Assembly (NCBI GenBank): GCA_944323495.1
Contig: CALUSZ010000148.1
Location: forward strand, 1-40,739
Source of the DNA: Candidatus Gastranaerophilales bacterium
Lineage (GTDB): Bacteria; Cyanobacteriota; Vampirovibrionia; Gastranaerophilales; Gastranaerophilaceae
Direction of reading: 5' to 3'
DNA length: 40,739 bases
A program made the position numbers and the translations under genes. Shown in pieces: positions 1-7,836 of this stretch (position 1 is the stretch's first letter; each line of letters begins with the position of its first letter). The notes under the pieces are model-generated. The model ran no database searches. It saw nothing but the letters and a program-made list of their open reading frames with translations, and was not told the origin of the DNA.

Positions 1-29
1 AGCCGTGCTTGTGATGCTGCCATTCCCAT
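1..29 (-). CDS. Start of a leftward gene cut by the window edge
   Basis: The reverse strand has an ATG at 29 reading M-G-M-A-A-S-Q-A-R before the window ends. An AGGA ribosome site lies about 10 bases upstream. A sigma-28-like promoter sits at 66-93 and supports a real start. From memory, the N-terminus MGMAASQAR recurs in proteins of gut Melainabacteria whose function I do not know; I cannot check that here. Only nine full codons are visible, so no product can be assigned. Confidence 0.55.
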
Positions 30-65
30 TTTTCGTTAGTCCTTTTTGTTTGTCCCTTTACATGA

Positions 66-93
66 TTTACGGCTGGTTTTAGGGAAAACTTTA
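66..93 (-). promoter_or_regulatory. Sigma-28-like promoter of the partial gene
   Basis: On the reverse strand, TAAAGTTT (86-93, 8/8 to the flagellar sigma-28 -35) is followed after 12 bases by GCCGTAAA (66-73, 6/8 to GCCGATAA). Transcription would start near 59, giving a leader of about 30 bases. TTGTAA (122-127) and ATGTAA (112-117), ten bases apart, lie upstream, with exactly 18 bases between them and the -35. The same layout precedes the 866-aa gene at 37287. Confidence 0.6.
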
Positions 94-125
94 ATATTTT
101 TTACTAAATTGTTACATTTCGTTAC

Positions 126-160
126 AAAAAAACGCCCCTCTTACAAAAGAGAGGCGTTTT
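126..160 (-). terminator. Intrinsic terminator after ycf23
   Basis: The inverted repeat is 129-142 against 147-160, a 14-bp stem with loop ACAA. The single imperfect position is a G-U wobble on the reverse-strand RNA but a C-A mismatch on the forward strand. The reverse-strand stem is followed by a U run, so it fits a leftward terminator 20-50 bases past the ycf23 stop. Confidence 0.8.
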
Positions 161-179
161 ATTTTTAAAATATATCTTG

Positions 180-935
180 TTAAACTAATTCAACGATATA
201 TTGAGCATTACGTTCTGCAATTTCTACTAAACTCTTTGATACAGCCAGCATAGAGAGTTCTGAATCAAGTTTGTTAATACAAGAACCGCACCCTATGGCA
301 GAAGCACCTGCCGCAAATGCTAATGATGCAGTTGTCGGATTAATACCTGTAGCTGTCATAATAGGAGTTTCTATATTTCTTGAGAGTTCTATTGTATTAG
401 AAAGGGTAAGTTCTGCTCTTTCTATTAAACCGCGCACACCATTAGAAGGTGTTTCATTTGAAAAATGTCCTTCTGTTTGAATTAAATCTACTCCTAATGT
501 TTCTAAATCACGAGCTAATTCTATTTGCTCAGCAATTTCTAATTCTCCGGGAATAGTTACACAGAAAAATACATCATCACCAATTAATTCTCTTGTTTTT
601 CTGGCAAGTCTTAAAACTTGTGATGCTGTAAATGTCTGACCTTTTTTATAAAGAGCGTCAAAATTTCCAAGTTCAACAGCATCTGCACCAAGAGCAACGG
701 CATGGGCTAATTCAAGCGGTTCTATAGATGATACAAATAATGGTAATTCTGTAATACTTCTTGCCATTGCAATAATATCAGGATCTGCACAAATATCAAT
801 GGCGCTTGCACCAGAATTTGAAGCTGCTTTTACAACCATTTTAACCTTTTCTGCATCAAAATTATCAATACCAGCAATAATTTTTACAGCTCGTTTTTCT
901 GCTAATGCTTGTTTAAAACTTTCAATTCTTGACAT
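180..935 (-). CDS. ycf23: DUF561/Ycf23 family TIM-barrel protein
   Basis: This 251-aa protein fits the DUF561/Ycf23 family, found in cyanobacteria and as ycf23 in some plastid genomes. Its enzymatic activity is unknown to me. The sequence looks like a phosphate-binding TIM barrel: an early KIIAGIDNF strand, a repeated A-x-x-A-G-A-x-A pattern, and C-terminal TATGINPTTA and AAGASAIGCGS segments resembling phosphate-binding loops. Length is normal for the family. The start is supported by AAGGAG eight bases before ATG 935. A promoter is visible at 981-1009 and a terminator at 126-160, so it is a single-gene unit, divergent from the HtrA-type gene. Its presence is one of two markers linking the window to the cyanobacterial lineage. 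Confidence 0.85.
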   Translation of the reverse strand: MSRIESFKQALAEKRAVKIIAGIDNFDAEKVKMVVKAASNSGASAIDICADPDIIAMARSITELPLFVSSIEPLELAHAVALGADAVELGNFDALYKKGQTFTASQVLRLARKTRELIGDDVFFCVTIPGELEIAEQIELARDLETLGVDLIQTEGHFSNETPSNGVRGLIERAELTLSNTIELSRNIETPIMTATGINPTTASLAFAAGASAIGCGSCINKLDSELSMLAVSKSLVEIAERNAQYIVELV

Positions 936-959
936 AATTTTCTCCTTCTATAGTGTCGA

Positions 960-988
960 TTGTGATAATACATCTTGTTTATTATAGC
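960..988 (+). promoter_or_regulatory. Possible promoter of the HtrA-type gene
   Basis: TTGTGA (960-965) and TTATAG (982-987) are separated by 16 bases, giving a leader of about 80 bases before ATG 1076. It overlaps the leftward ycf23 promoter, so the two would compete for polymerase. Weaker than its partner. Confidence 0.35.
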
Positions 989-1009
989 TTAAAATTTGAA
1001 AGCTGGCAA
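981..1009 (-). promoter_or_regulatory. Promoter of ycf23
   Basis: On the reverse strand TTGCCA (1004-1009) and a perfect TATAAT (981-986) are separated by 17 bases. The predicted start near 974 gives a leader of about 40 bases ahead of the AAGGAG site of ycf23. Confidence 0.65.
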
Positions 1010-1075
1010 TATATAGACCATATAGAATTCATAAGGGGAATTGTTTGTACACTATGTATTTGTAAAGATTTAGAT

Positions 1076-1729
1076 ATGTTAAAGAAATTTGTATTAACGG
1101 CATTATTAACAGTAGTATCTTTACCGGTACTGTCTTTTGGCAGGATTGAAAAGAGTGCGGTATCAATCTATGAAAAGATTAATCCTGCAATTGTAACAGT
1201 TGATTCACAAGTTCCGGATGGTCTTTCTTGCGGCACCGGTTGCATCATAGACAAAAGCGGGGTTATTTTAACAAGCGCACATGTTGTAGATATTGGAAAG
1301 ACTGTTATTGTTACTATGAATAACGGCCAGAATTTCGAGGCAAAAGTTTTAAAGCATCTTGGTGATAACAAAGATATAGCACTTCTTAAAATTGACGCTC
1401 ATAGAGATCTTAAAACCGTAAAACTGGGAGACTCAGAGAAGATTAAAGTCGGGGAGAAAGTTCTTGCGATAGGGAATCCTTTCGGTTTTAGCGGAACTTT
1501 AACCCAGGGTATCGTATCAAGGATTGATTATGCTAAAAACAGAATTCAAACGGATGCTGCTATTAATCCTGGTTCATCAGGCGGACCTCTTTTAAATACA
1601 AAGGGTGAAATTATTGGTATAAATCAAGCTATTTATAATCCTGATAATAATATTTCTAATATTGGAATTGGATTTGCAACTCCTATAAATCTTATAAAAG
1701 AATATTTAAAAGAAAAAGAAGAGATTTAA
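1076..1729 (+). CDS. Exported HtrA/Deg-type serine protease without PDZ domain
   Basis: A 218-aa trypsin-fold protease of the HtrA/DegP group, likely acting on misfolded proteins in the cell envelope. From ATG 1076 it opens with a signal-peptide-like segment (two lysines, then a hydrophobic stretch, about residues 1-22). The catalytic triad is visible: H69 in TSAHVVD, D100 in NKDIALLK, S168 in NPGSSGGPL. The chain stops soon after the protease domain, at a point where most HtrA proteins begin a PDZ domain, so it lacks the usual substrate-sensing module. The open frame extends upstream to 953, but those 41 codons overlap the promoter region and do not look like a leader, so 1076 is preferred. 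The ribosome site is weak. Confidence 0.8.
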   Translation: MLKKFVLTALLTVVSLPVLSFGRIEKSAVSIYEKINPAIVTVDSQVPDGLSCGTGCIIDKSGVILTSAHVVDIGKTVIVTMNNGQNFEAKVLKHLGDNKDIALLKIDAHRDLKTVKLGDSEKIKVGEKVLAIGNPFGFSGTLTQGIVSRIDYAKNRIQTDAAINPGSSGGPLLNTKGEIIGINQAIYNPDNNISNIGIGFATPINLIKEYLKEKEEI

Positions 1730-1746
1730 AACGGTTTTATAGGAAA

Positions 1747-1778
1747 CAGCAGAGAGAGATAAAGACACCTCTCTGCTG
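1747..1778. terminator. Hairpin between convergent genes
   Basis: CAGCAGAGAG (1747-1756) pairs perfectly with CTCTCTGCTG (1769-1778). It lies between the stops of the protease gene and the leftward ferritin gene. Neither side has a clear U run, so terminator function is only likely from position. Confidence 0.45.
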
Positions 1779-1790
1779 CAGTATTAATAC

Positions 1791-2282
1791 TTAAACAGTA
1801 CGTTCACCAAGTTCTTTATCCATAAGAAACAGGGATGTTTTATCGTCTCCAAACAATTCTAAACGTTTGATAATATCTTTTACATTTTGTTCTTCTTCAA
1901 TTTGTTCATTAATAAACCAGTCAATAAAAGAAAGCGTTGTTCTGTCGCATTCTTCTTCGGCGGCTTTTGCAATCTTCATTACGGATTCTGTAATGCACTT
2001 TTCGTGTTCATAAATACTGTTAAATATTGAAATAATTCCATTGAATTCAAATTCAGGAGTTTTGATTTGCTTAAGTGTTACAAAACTGTTTCGCTCTATC
2101 AGATAGTCAAAAAGTTTAAGCCCATGCTCGACTTCTTCTTTAGCTTGAAGTCTTGTCCATTTTGCAAAACCAAATAACCCGAGCTCTTTTAAATGCGCAG
2201 ACATTGAAAGATACAAATAGCCGGAATAGAACTCCTTATTAATCTGGTCATTTATAATATTATTAATATTATCACTAATCAT
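1791..2282 (-). CDS. ftnA: Ferritin (bacterial FtnA-type)
   Basis: A 163-aa non-heme ferritin that would oxidise and store iron in a cytosolic 24-subunit shell. The four-helix signature is clear: E-F-Y-S-G-Y-L-Y-L near residue 17, the E-E-V-E-H-G ferroxidase motif near residue 49, and the E-Q-I-E-E-E-Q motif near residue 127. ATG 2282 is chosen over the longer frame (2306) because GGGGAAG lies just upstream and the first helix then has normal length. The start overlaps the end of the desulfoferrodoxin gene by 8 bases, so the two are translationally coupled. Together they remove superoxide and sequester the iron that would otherwise drive Fenton chemistry, as expected in an anaerobe. Confidence 0.92.
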   Translation of the reverse strand: MISDNINNIINDQINKEFYSGYLYLSMSAHLKELGLFGFAKWTRLQAKEEVEHGLKLFDYLIERNSFVTLKQIKTPEFEFNGIISIFNSIYEHEKCITESVMKIAKAAEEECDRTTLSFIDWFINEQIEEEQNVKDIIKRLELFGDDKTSLFLMDKELGERTV

Positions 2283-2667
2283 TTTTATCTTCCCCCCATA
2301 AACCATGTATGTTACAATTTTCTATTGCCTTGATATCATCTTGTGTGTATGAAATATCAAATTCCGGTACTTCTTCCGGTTTAAAGTATTTTAGATGTAG
2401 TTCACTTTTATCTTTTTTATAAACCTCAATAAATTGTATATAGTGAGCTTCTGTCATTGGATGAGCAATAACCTGGACGAATTTTTTGTTTTCACGAAAA
2501 TCAAATTTTGGTGCGTGTTTTTCTCCCATCTCAGAAGAATCATGCTGAGCTTCCAAAAGCCTCATTGGCTCGCCGCAGCATACTAATTCTCCAACACCAT
2601 AAAGAATTACCTGAACAAGATTTCCGCATATATCACACTTGTATAGCTGTAGTTTTTCTGTTGTCAT
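2275..2667 (-). CDS. dfx: Desulfoferrodoxin (two-centre superoxide reductase)
   Basis: This 130-aa protein reduces superoxide to hydrogen peroxide without making oxygen, a defence typical of anaerobes. Both iron centres are visible. The desulforedoxin-like centre I uses C11, C14, C30 and C31. The catalytic centre II uses H51 (in E-K-H), H69, H75, C118 and H121 (in C-N-I-H-G-L-W). The length is normal for a 2Fe-SOR. The ribosome site AAAGGAT precedes ATG 2667. The stop overlaps the ferritin start. The gene is divergent from the operon starting at 2761; the 94-base gap holds an inverted repeat (2724-2741) that could serve both directions. Confidence 0.95.
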   Translation of the reverse strand: MTTEKLQLYKCDICGNLVQVILYGVGELVCCGEPMRLLEAQHDSSEMGEKHAPKFDFRENKKFVQVIAHPMTEAHYIQFIEVYKKDKSELHLKYFKPEEVPEFDISYTQDDIKAIENCNIHGLWGEDKND

Positions 2668-2723
2668 ATTCTATCCTTTCTTCTTTAAAACACTAATATT
2701 TTATAGGTTTAAGCTTAATTATC

Positions 2724-2741
2724 ATTGCCCCGAAGGGTAAT
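2724..2741. repeat. Inverted repeat in the dfx / 2761 divergent gap
   Basis: ATTGCCC (2724-2730) and GGGTAAT (2735-2741) form an inverted repeat with one G-T position around CGAA. It covers the -35 of the rightward promoter, so it could be an operator. No regulator is identified. Confidence 0.35.
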
Positions 2742-2753
2742 TTGTGCTACTAT
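2725..2753 (+). promoter_or_regulatory. Extended -10 promoter, probably leaderless transcript
   Basis: TTGCCC (2725-2730), 17-base spacer, TACTAT (2748-2753) with TG one base upstream (extended -10). The predicted start is 2760-2761, the A of the ATG. There is no ribosome site, so the mRNA is probably leaderless. Confidence 0.65.
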
Positions 2754-2760
2754 CTTTTAT

Positions 2761-3498
2761 ATGGATAATTTTTTCTCTGCACAGACAAATACTGATAATT
2801 CTTTAAATTCGCAGTATGATAACCTGAAAAATAATTATGAAAAAATATTTATTGAGGCTGCCGAAAGTATAAGGCGTGAAGTCGAAGCTTTTAAGCCTGA
2901 AAATCCTTGTGCAAAATGTCAGGTTAAGGATTGCAAAATAGAAAAGAAAGATATGTTTGCTCCTTACCCTCCAAACTGTGAATATAGAGAGTGGCAATTA
3001 AAGATTTTAACGTTTCTTGCCGGTGATTATAAGCAAAAACTTAAAGCTATATATAAGAATATGATGGATAAAAAGAATAATTATTCTTGTAATAAATGTG
3101 CAAGCTGCTGCAAGCTTGCAACAAGCCAGTATTCTTATGAGCAGCTTAAGCAGAGAGCTATGAGAGGGGATAAATTCTCTAAAGATTTCATATCAGTATT
3201 TGTACCTTATAAAACAGAAGAAGAGGCGAAGAATGCTAATCCTGAATACTTTGAGCTTTTAAATAAACTTGTAGAGGATGAGAAAATTTATTATTACTAT
3301 TGTCCAAAATTAGATGGGAATTTATGTTCGGATTATGAAAACAGGCCTGATGTCTGCAAAAATTTTCCGCATAATCCTCTCAAACTTTTGCCGTCAGAAT
3401 GTTCATATAATGCCTGGAAAAATGATATTGCTCATGAGGCTATGCTTTTGAAGGCTAAGGTTGATATAATTGATTATTACGGGAGCAAGCTGAAATAA
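2761..3498 (+). CDS. YkgJ/UPF0153-type Cys-cluster protein with an extra N-terminal cluster
   Basis: A 245-aa protein whose second half matches the YkgJ/UPF0153 zinc-or-iron-chelating family: C110-x2-C-x2-CC (C113, C116, C117), then C-P-K-L in the middle and R-P-x-x-C-K-N-F-P at the end. Its function is not established. The N-terminal third, rich in charged helix, carries another Cys group (C50, C53, C58, and C73 further on), which is not part of the core family as I know it. The start is ATG 2761: the longer frame from 2725 runs over the promoter. The stop overlaps the rlmN start (TAATG). It leads an operon of RNA-modification and cell-division genes. Confidence 0.75.
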   Translation: MDNFFSAQTNTDNSLNSQYDNLKNNYEKIFIEAAESIRREVEAFKPENPCAKCQVKDCKIEKKDMFAPYPPNCEYREWQLKILTFLAGDYKQKLKAIYKNMMDKKNNYSCNKCASCCKLATSQYSYEQLKQRAMRGDKFSKDFISVFVPYKTEEEAKNANPEYFELLNKLVEDEKIYYYYCPKLDGNLCSDYENRPDVCKNFPHNPLKLLPSECSYNAWKNDIAHEAMLLKAKVDIIDYYGSKLK

Positions 3499-4517
3499 TG
3501 ATAACACTTTCCGGAATGAGGCTTGAGGAGTTAGAAAATTTAATGCAGGAACTTGGTGCAACCAGGTTTCGGGCTAAACAGATTCATAACTGGATTTATA
3601 CAAAATCTGTCGGTACAATTGATGAGATGACAAATTTGTCATTAGATTTTAGGGAAAGTTTAAAGCAAGTTGCGTTAGTTACTGATACAAAGATTAAAGT
3701 AAAGCAGGTAAGTAAAGACGGCACTATAAAATATCTTGTTGAATATCCGGACGGAGAGTGTGTTGAGACTGTTTTAATGCGTTTTGATAACAGAGCGAAT
3801 CTTACTGCCTGCGTAAGCTCACAGGTCGGTTGTGCTGTAAATTGTTCTTTTTGCGCAACTGCAAAGGGCGGTTTCAGGCGGAACCTTACTTATAAAGAGA
3901 TAATTGAGCAGGTGCTTACAATCCAGAGGGATACAGGATTAAAGGTTACAAATATTGTATTTATGGGTCAGGGTGAGCCTATGCTGAACCTTGATAATGT
4001 TTTAAAGGCGCTTGAAATTTTTAACAATGATTTTCAAATAGGTGCAAGGCGCATTACTATCTCAACAAGCGGGATTATTCCCGGAATTGAACGATTGGCT
4101 GATTTGGATATGCAATCTACGCTTGCTATATCTTTGCATGCACCTTCCCATGAACTTCGAAAAGAGATTATGCCTATAGAAAACAGATATCCGCTTCCTG
4201 AATTAAAAAAGGCGCTAAAAACATATATAGAAAAAACCGGCAGGCGTATTACTATTGAATATATCTTGATACACGGGTTTAATGATACATCTTCTGTTGC
4301 AAAAGAGCTTGCAAATTTCCTGAAAGATTTGAAATGCAATATAAATTTGATACCATATAATTCCGTAATAGAAAACGATTATAAGAAGCCGTCAAACAGT
4401 GATATTATGAAATTCAAGTATCTTCTTGAACATTCAGGCAAAAAAGTTACGGTAAGGCTTGAGCGTGGAGCTGATATTGATGCCGCTTGCGGACAGCTTA
4501 GGGGGAAAACAGTTTGA
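3498..4517 (+). CDS. rlmN: Dual-specificity rRNA/tRNA adenine C2 methyltransferase RlmN
   Basis: A 339-aa radical-SAM enzyme that methylates C2 of A2503 in 23S rRNA and of A37 in some tRNAs, tuning translation accuracy. The 4Fe-4S radical-SAM motif is C112-x3-C116-x2-C119. G-Q-G-E-P follows in the SAM-binding region. C331 in D-A-A-C-G-Q-L-R is the conserved Cys that forms the covalent RNA intermediate. Length is normal. ATG 3498 overlaps the previous stop by one base. The next gene starts inside its stop codon, so the three genes are tightly coupled. Confidence 0.95.
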   Translation: MITLSGMRLEELENLMQELGATRFRAKQIHNWIYTKSVGTIDEMTNLSLDFRESLKQVALVTDTKIKVKQVSKDGTIKYLVEYPDGECVETVLMRFDNRANLTACVSSQVGCAVNCSFCATAKGGFRRNLTYKEIIEQVLTIQRDTGLKVTNIVFMGQGEPMLNLDNVLKALEIFNNDFQIGARRITISTSGIIPGIERLADLDMQSTLAISLHAPSHELRKEIMPIENRYPLPELKKALKTYIEKTGRRITIEYILIHGFNDTSSVAKELANFLKDLKCNINLIPYNSVIENDYKKPSNSDIMKFKYLLEHSGKKVTVRLERGADIDAACGQLRGKTV

Positions 4518-6412
4518 GTAATATTTTTGAAAAAAATATAAATGCGCTTGCTGTAAAAGATAGAGAATTAGCTTCTAAATTAGCTTCGCATATAATTACG
4601 GAAATTCCGCAGCTTGTGCAGGAGAATGGATTTTATAATCTGGTTTATAAAAATGTATATCTTCATAACCGTCAAAATCCGCTTCAGGAAGCATTGGAAA
4701 TCTTTTCACAGGCTAAAAATGAGCCTGTTGCAATACACTTAATCTATGGAATGGGGTTAGGCTACCTGTTTCAGGTTGCTTCTCAAAAATCTCTCGGGAC
4801 GGTTATTTTATATGAACCGGATATGAATATATTAAAACTTGTGTTTACTCTTGTGGATTTTTCCGGGGATATTTTAAAAAACAATGTCTACATAGCATCA
4901 ACGCTTGATAGAGCGGGAGAATATATTTATCAAAAATCCAACACTAAGAATATACCTCTTATGTTATCTACTGCAGCATATAGAGAACTTGACGAAAATA
5001 AATTTAATGAACTTGTTACTGAATTACAGCGAATGGTAGGTTCATATGGCATGGATTTAAGATATACAAGGGAGAAATTCTATCCTCTTTTACAAAAGAT
5101 GATTGCAAATTTACCATGCTTTATACACGAAATACCGCTTGCGGAGTTCAAAGATTTTTATAAAGGAAAAACCGCTGTAGTTGTATCTGCAGGACCTACT
5201 TTAGATAGAAATATAGATACCATAAAAAAATATCGCGATAATATTGTATTGTTTGTAGTAGGAACTGCTATGAGGACAATTGCAAAACACCAAATTACTC
5301 CGGATTTCCTATGTATTATTGAAGCAAATGACTGTTCTAAGCAGATTGCCGGGCTTGATTTATCTGATGTAAATTTCATAACAGAGCCTTTTTCCCACCC
5401 AAATTTGAGAAAATTTAAATTCAAAAATGTCTATTCTCATATTTCAGCAAATCAGCCTGTCAATTTTTTCTGGAGAGAAATTTCAGGGGTAAACATTGAG
5501 GAATATTGGTCCAAAGGTACTGTATCATATGCAGCCTTAAACTGTGCAAGAATATTGGGATGCTCAAGAATTGTTCTTGTTGGACAGGATTTGGCTTATG
5601 TAGAAGGGCAGTGTTATAGTAAAGATTCTGCTTATAAGGATTTGGTCTGTTGTTTGAATAAAGAAACCGGTAAGTGGGAAATTACAGCTAAAGATTTTGA
5701 TAATTTCTGTGCTTCTTTGAGTAACTCACCTAACGAGGAAGTCAGAATAAAAACTGCAAAGAAAAGATTACAGGATTTAAACAATGCTCTTTACTATGTT
5801 AAAGGGATTAATGGCGATATGATACCGACAGAATCTGTTTATGCTGCATTTATTAGGCCGTTGAGAGAGTTTGCAGAACATTTTAATGATCGAGAATATA
5901 TTAATACTTCCCTTGTTGGTGCTCAAATAGACGGATATAAAAATATGCCGCTTGAAGAGGCTCTCGCAGACAGCCCAAGAATAGATAACAGGGAGCTTAT
6001 ATCTGATTTTAAGTATGATATAGATAAGATTTGCGAGAATATTCATAGTGTTGTTACTAATTTCAACTACGCAAGAGAAAAAATGCAAGAGGGTGCAAAG
6101 CTTATAAAGACATTAAATAATGAACGTAAACGTTACCGAGCTGTAAATCCGGAGATTTTGAAAATCTTTAAAAAGCTTTCTATGAATTACTATGAACTCA
6201 GTGCGGTTTATGCAAAGAAAAATTTACTTTTTGATTTTATAACAACAGCAGAGAGAATTGATTTAGATTATGAAATGAAGATGACAGTGGAATTTACGCC
6301 TAAGACAATAGAAAATATCACAGATAAGATTAATACTTATTATCAAAATGCACAGAAGCGTATGGATATAATTTCAGAGGCACTAATAAAAGTATGTGGA
6401 GAGTTAAAATGA
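4514..6412 (+). CDS. DUF115 / motility accessory factor (MAF) protein
   Basis: A 632-aa protein of the DUF115/MAF_flag10 family. Members in Campylobacter and Helicobacter act with flagellin glycosylation (transfer of nonulosonic acids), and other relatives are linked to pterin enzymes. The core starts near residue 215 (F-Y-K-G-K-T-A-V-V-V-S-A-G-P-T-L-D), with G-T-A-M-R, P-D-F and a later G-Q-D-L-A-Y motif. The N-terminal third has an I-Y-G-M-G-L-G-Y nucleotide-binding-like loop; the C-terminus is helical and coiled. The start is TTG 4514, overlapping the rlmN stop in TTGA, with GGGGG upstream. With fliI and flhB in the window, a surface-glycosylation role is reasonable. The exact substrate is not visible. 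Confidence 0.8.
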   Translation: MSNIFEKNINALAVKDRELASKLASHIITEIPQLVQENGFYNLVYKNVYLHNRQNPLQEALEIFSQAKNEPVAIHLIYGMGLGYLFQVASQKSLGTVILYEPDMNILKLVFTLVDFSGDILKNNVYIASTLDRAGEYIYQKSNTKNIPLMLSTAAYRELDENKFNELVTELQRMVGSYGMDLRYTREKFYPLLQKMIANLPCFIHEIPLAEFKDFYKGKTAVVVSAGPTLDRNIDTIKKYRDNIVLFVVGTAMRTIAKHQITPDFLCIIEANDCSKQIAGLDLSDVNFITEPFSHPNLRKFKFKNVYSHISANQPVNFFWREISGVNIEEYWSKGTVSYAALNCARILGCSRIVLVGQDLAYVEGQCYSKDSAYKDLVCCLNKETGKWEITAKDFDNFCASLSNSPNEEVRIKTAKKRLQDLNNALYYVKGINGDMIPTESVYAAFIRPLREFAEHFNDREYINTSLVGAQIDGYKNMPLEEALADSPRIDNRELISDFKYDIDKICENIHSVVTNFNYAREKMQEGAKLIKTLNNERKRYRAVNPEILKIFKKLSMNYYELSAVYAKKNLLFDFITTAERIDLDYEMKMTVEFTPKTIENITDKINTYYQNAQKRMDIISEALIKVCGELK

Positions 6413-6858
6413 AAGTTTTGATACAGAGAGTCAAAAGAGCATCGGTAACTATTGGAGGAGAGCTATATTCTTCAATTTCTCAGGGGATTCTGGCACTTGT
6501 TGGTATAGAAAAAGGAGATGCCTTAGATGAGGTCCAAAAGTTAGCTAAAAAGACAGTTAATTTAAGGATTTTTCCAGATGAAAATGACAAGATGAATAAA
6601 TCGCTTTTGGATATAGAAGGTGAAATGCTTGTTGTATCACAATTTACTCTTTGCGGCGACTGTAAAAAAGGTACCCGTCCGAGCTTCGATAAATCGGCAT
6701 CACCTGATATTGCAAATGAATTGTATGAAGCTTTTGTCAAAGAAATTTCTTCATACGGTGTAAGAGTTCAAACCGGAAGTTTTGGAGCTATGATGGATGT
6801 TGAGCTTATTAATGACGGTCCTGTTACCTTTATGCTAGAGGTGAAAAATTATGAGTGA
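6409..6858 (+). CDS. dtd: D-aminoacyl-tRNA deacylase
   Basis: A 149-aa enzyme that hydrolyses D-amino acids from tRNA, and glycine from mischarged tRNA-Ala, as a proofreading step. Family motifs are visible: the M-K-V-L-I-Q-R-V start, S-Q-F-T-L and C-terminal G-P-V-T-F, the cross-subunit motif that lets the enzyme reject L-amino acids. ATG 6409 is preferred to 6394, because GGAGAG stands at the right distance and residues 1-8 then match the family N-terminus. It overlaps the previous stop (ATGA) and the next start by 8 bases. Confidence 0.95.
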   Translation: MKVLIQRVKRASVTIGGELYSSISQGILALVGIEKGDALDEVQKLAKKTVNLRIFPDENDKMNKSLLDIEGEMLVVSQFTLCGDCKKGTRPSFDKSASPDIANELYEAFVKEISSYGVRVQTGSFGAMMDVELINDGPVTFMLEVKNYE

Positions 6859-7780
6859 TGATTTTAAACACTATACCGTTATGTTAAATGAAGCAGTCGA
6901 TGCTCTGGAATGTAAGGACGGAAAGATTTATGTTGATTGTACTCTTGGAGGAGGCGGGCATAGTGAACTTATTCTTAAAAGGATTTCACCGAACGGCAGA
7001 TTGATTGCTTTTGATATTGATGAAGAAGCTATCAGGCATGCTAGTGAAAGATTAAGGGAATATACAAATTTAACAATAGTTAAGTCGTCCTATACGAATA
7101 TCAAGGCTGAACTTGCAAGACTCGGGATTGAGAAGATTACAGGCGGTGTAATTTTGGATTTGGGAGCTTCTTATCATCAGCTTACAAAACAAGAGAGAGG
7201 GTTTTCTTTTTCTAAAGACGCTCCTCTGGATATGAGATTTGACATGGATAGTGATTTTTCTGCGTATGATGTTGTAAACAAGTATTCAGAAGAGGATTTG
7301 GTGAGGATTTTTAGTGAATATGGAGAAGAAAGATTTTCAAAACGCATTGCAAAAAAGATTGTCGAAACTCGAAGAGCTGAGCCGATTAGAACAACGAAAG
7401 AACTTGCTGATATCATTATCAAAGCAGCTCCTCATATTAAGTCTAATATACACCCTGCTACAAGAGTGTTTCAGGCAATTCGTATAGAGGTTAACAATGA
7501 GTTAAAAAATGTAAATATTGTGCTTAATGATATATTGGATTTACTCGATGTTGGTGGTATAATTTCTGTAATAAGTTTTCATTCTTTAGAGGATAGGATA
7601 GTTAAACAAATCTTTAAGTATGAGAGCGCAAAGTGCAGATGCAATGATATGATTTGCAAATGCCCGCCGCCAAGAATAGAGTTAGTAAACAAAAAACCTA
7701 TTATGGCAAGCGATGAGGAGATAAAAGAGAATCCGCCGTCACGAAGTGCAAAGTTAAGAGTGGCTAGGAAAATTTTATAG
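6851..7780 (+). CDS. rsmH: 16S rRNA m4C1402 methyltransferase RsmH (MraW)
   Basis: A 309-aa SAM-dependent enzyme that N4-methylates C1402 in the ribosomal P site. Signature segments: H-Y-T-V-M-L near the start, the SAM loop D-C-T-L-G-G-G-G-H-S (about residues 30-39), L-D-L-G-A-S, and the C-terminal F-H-S-L-E-D-R and P-P-S-R-S-A-K-L-R. The usual L-G-x-S-S-x-Q is L-G-A-S-Y-H-Q here, a small change. In many bacteria rsmH heads the division and cell wall cluster before ftsL, and the next gene here fits that order. Confidence 0.95.
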   Translation: MSDDFKHYTVMLNEAVDALECKDGKIYVDCTLGGGGHSELILKRISPNGRLIAFDIDEEAIRHASERLREYTNLTIVKSSYTNIKAELARLGIEKITGGVILDLGASYHQLTKQERGFSFSKDAPLDMRFDMDSDFSAYDVVNKYSEEDLVRIFSEYGEERFSKRIAKKIVETRRAEPIRTTKELADIIIKAAPHIKSNIHPATRVFQAIRIEVNNELKNVNIVLNDILDLLDVGGIISVISFHSLEDRIVKQIFKYESAKCRCNDMICKCPPPRIELVNKKPIMASDEEIKENPPSRSAKLRVARKIL

Positions 7781-7836
7781 TTGGGTTAAAAATAATAACG
7801 GGTTTTCTTAATTTTGGGTTTAAGGAGTGTTAAACA

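Noticed and set aside
953..1075. Upstream extension of the HtrA-type protein
   Set aside because: It covers the divergent promoters. A signal-peptide-like segment starts at ATG 1076.
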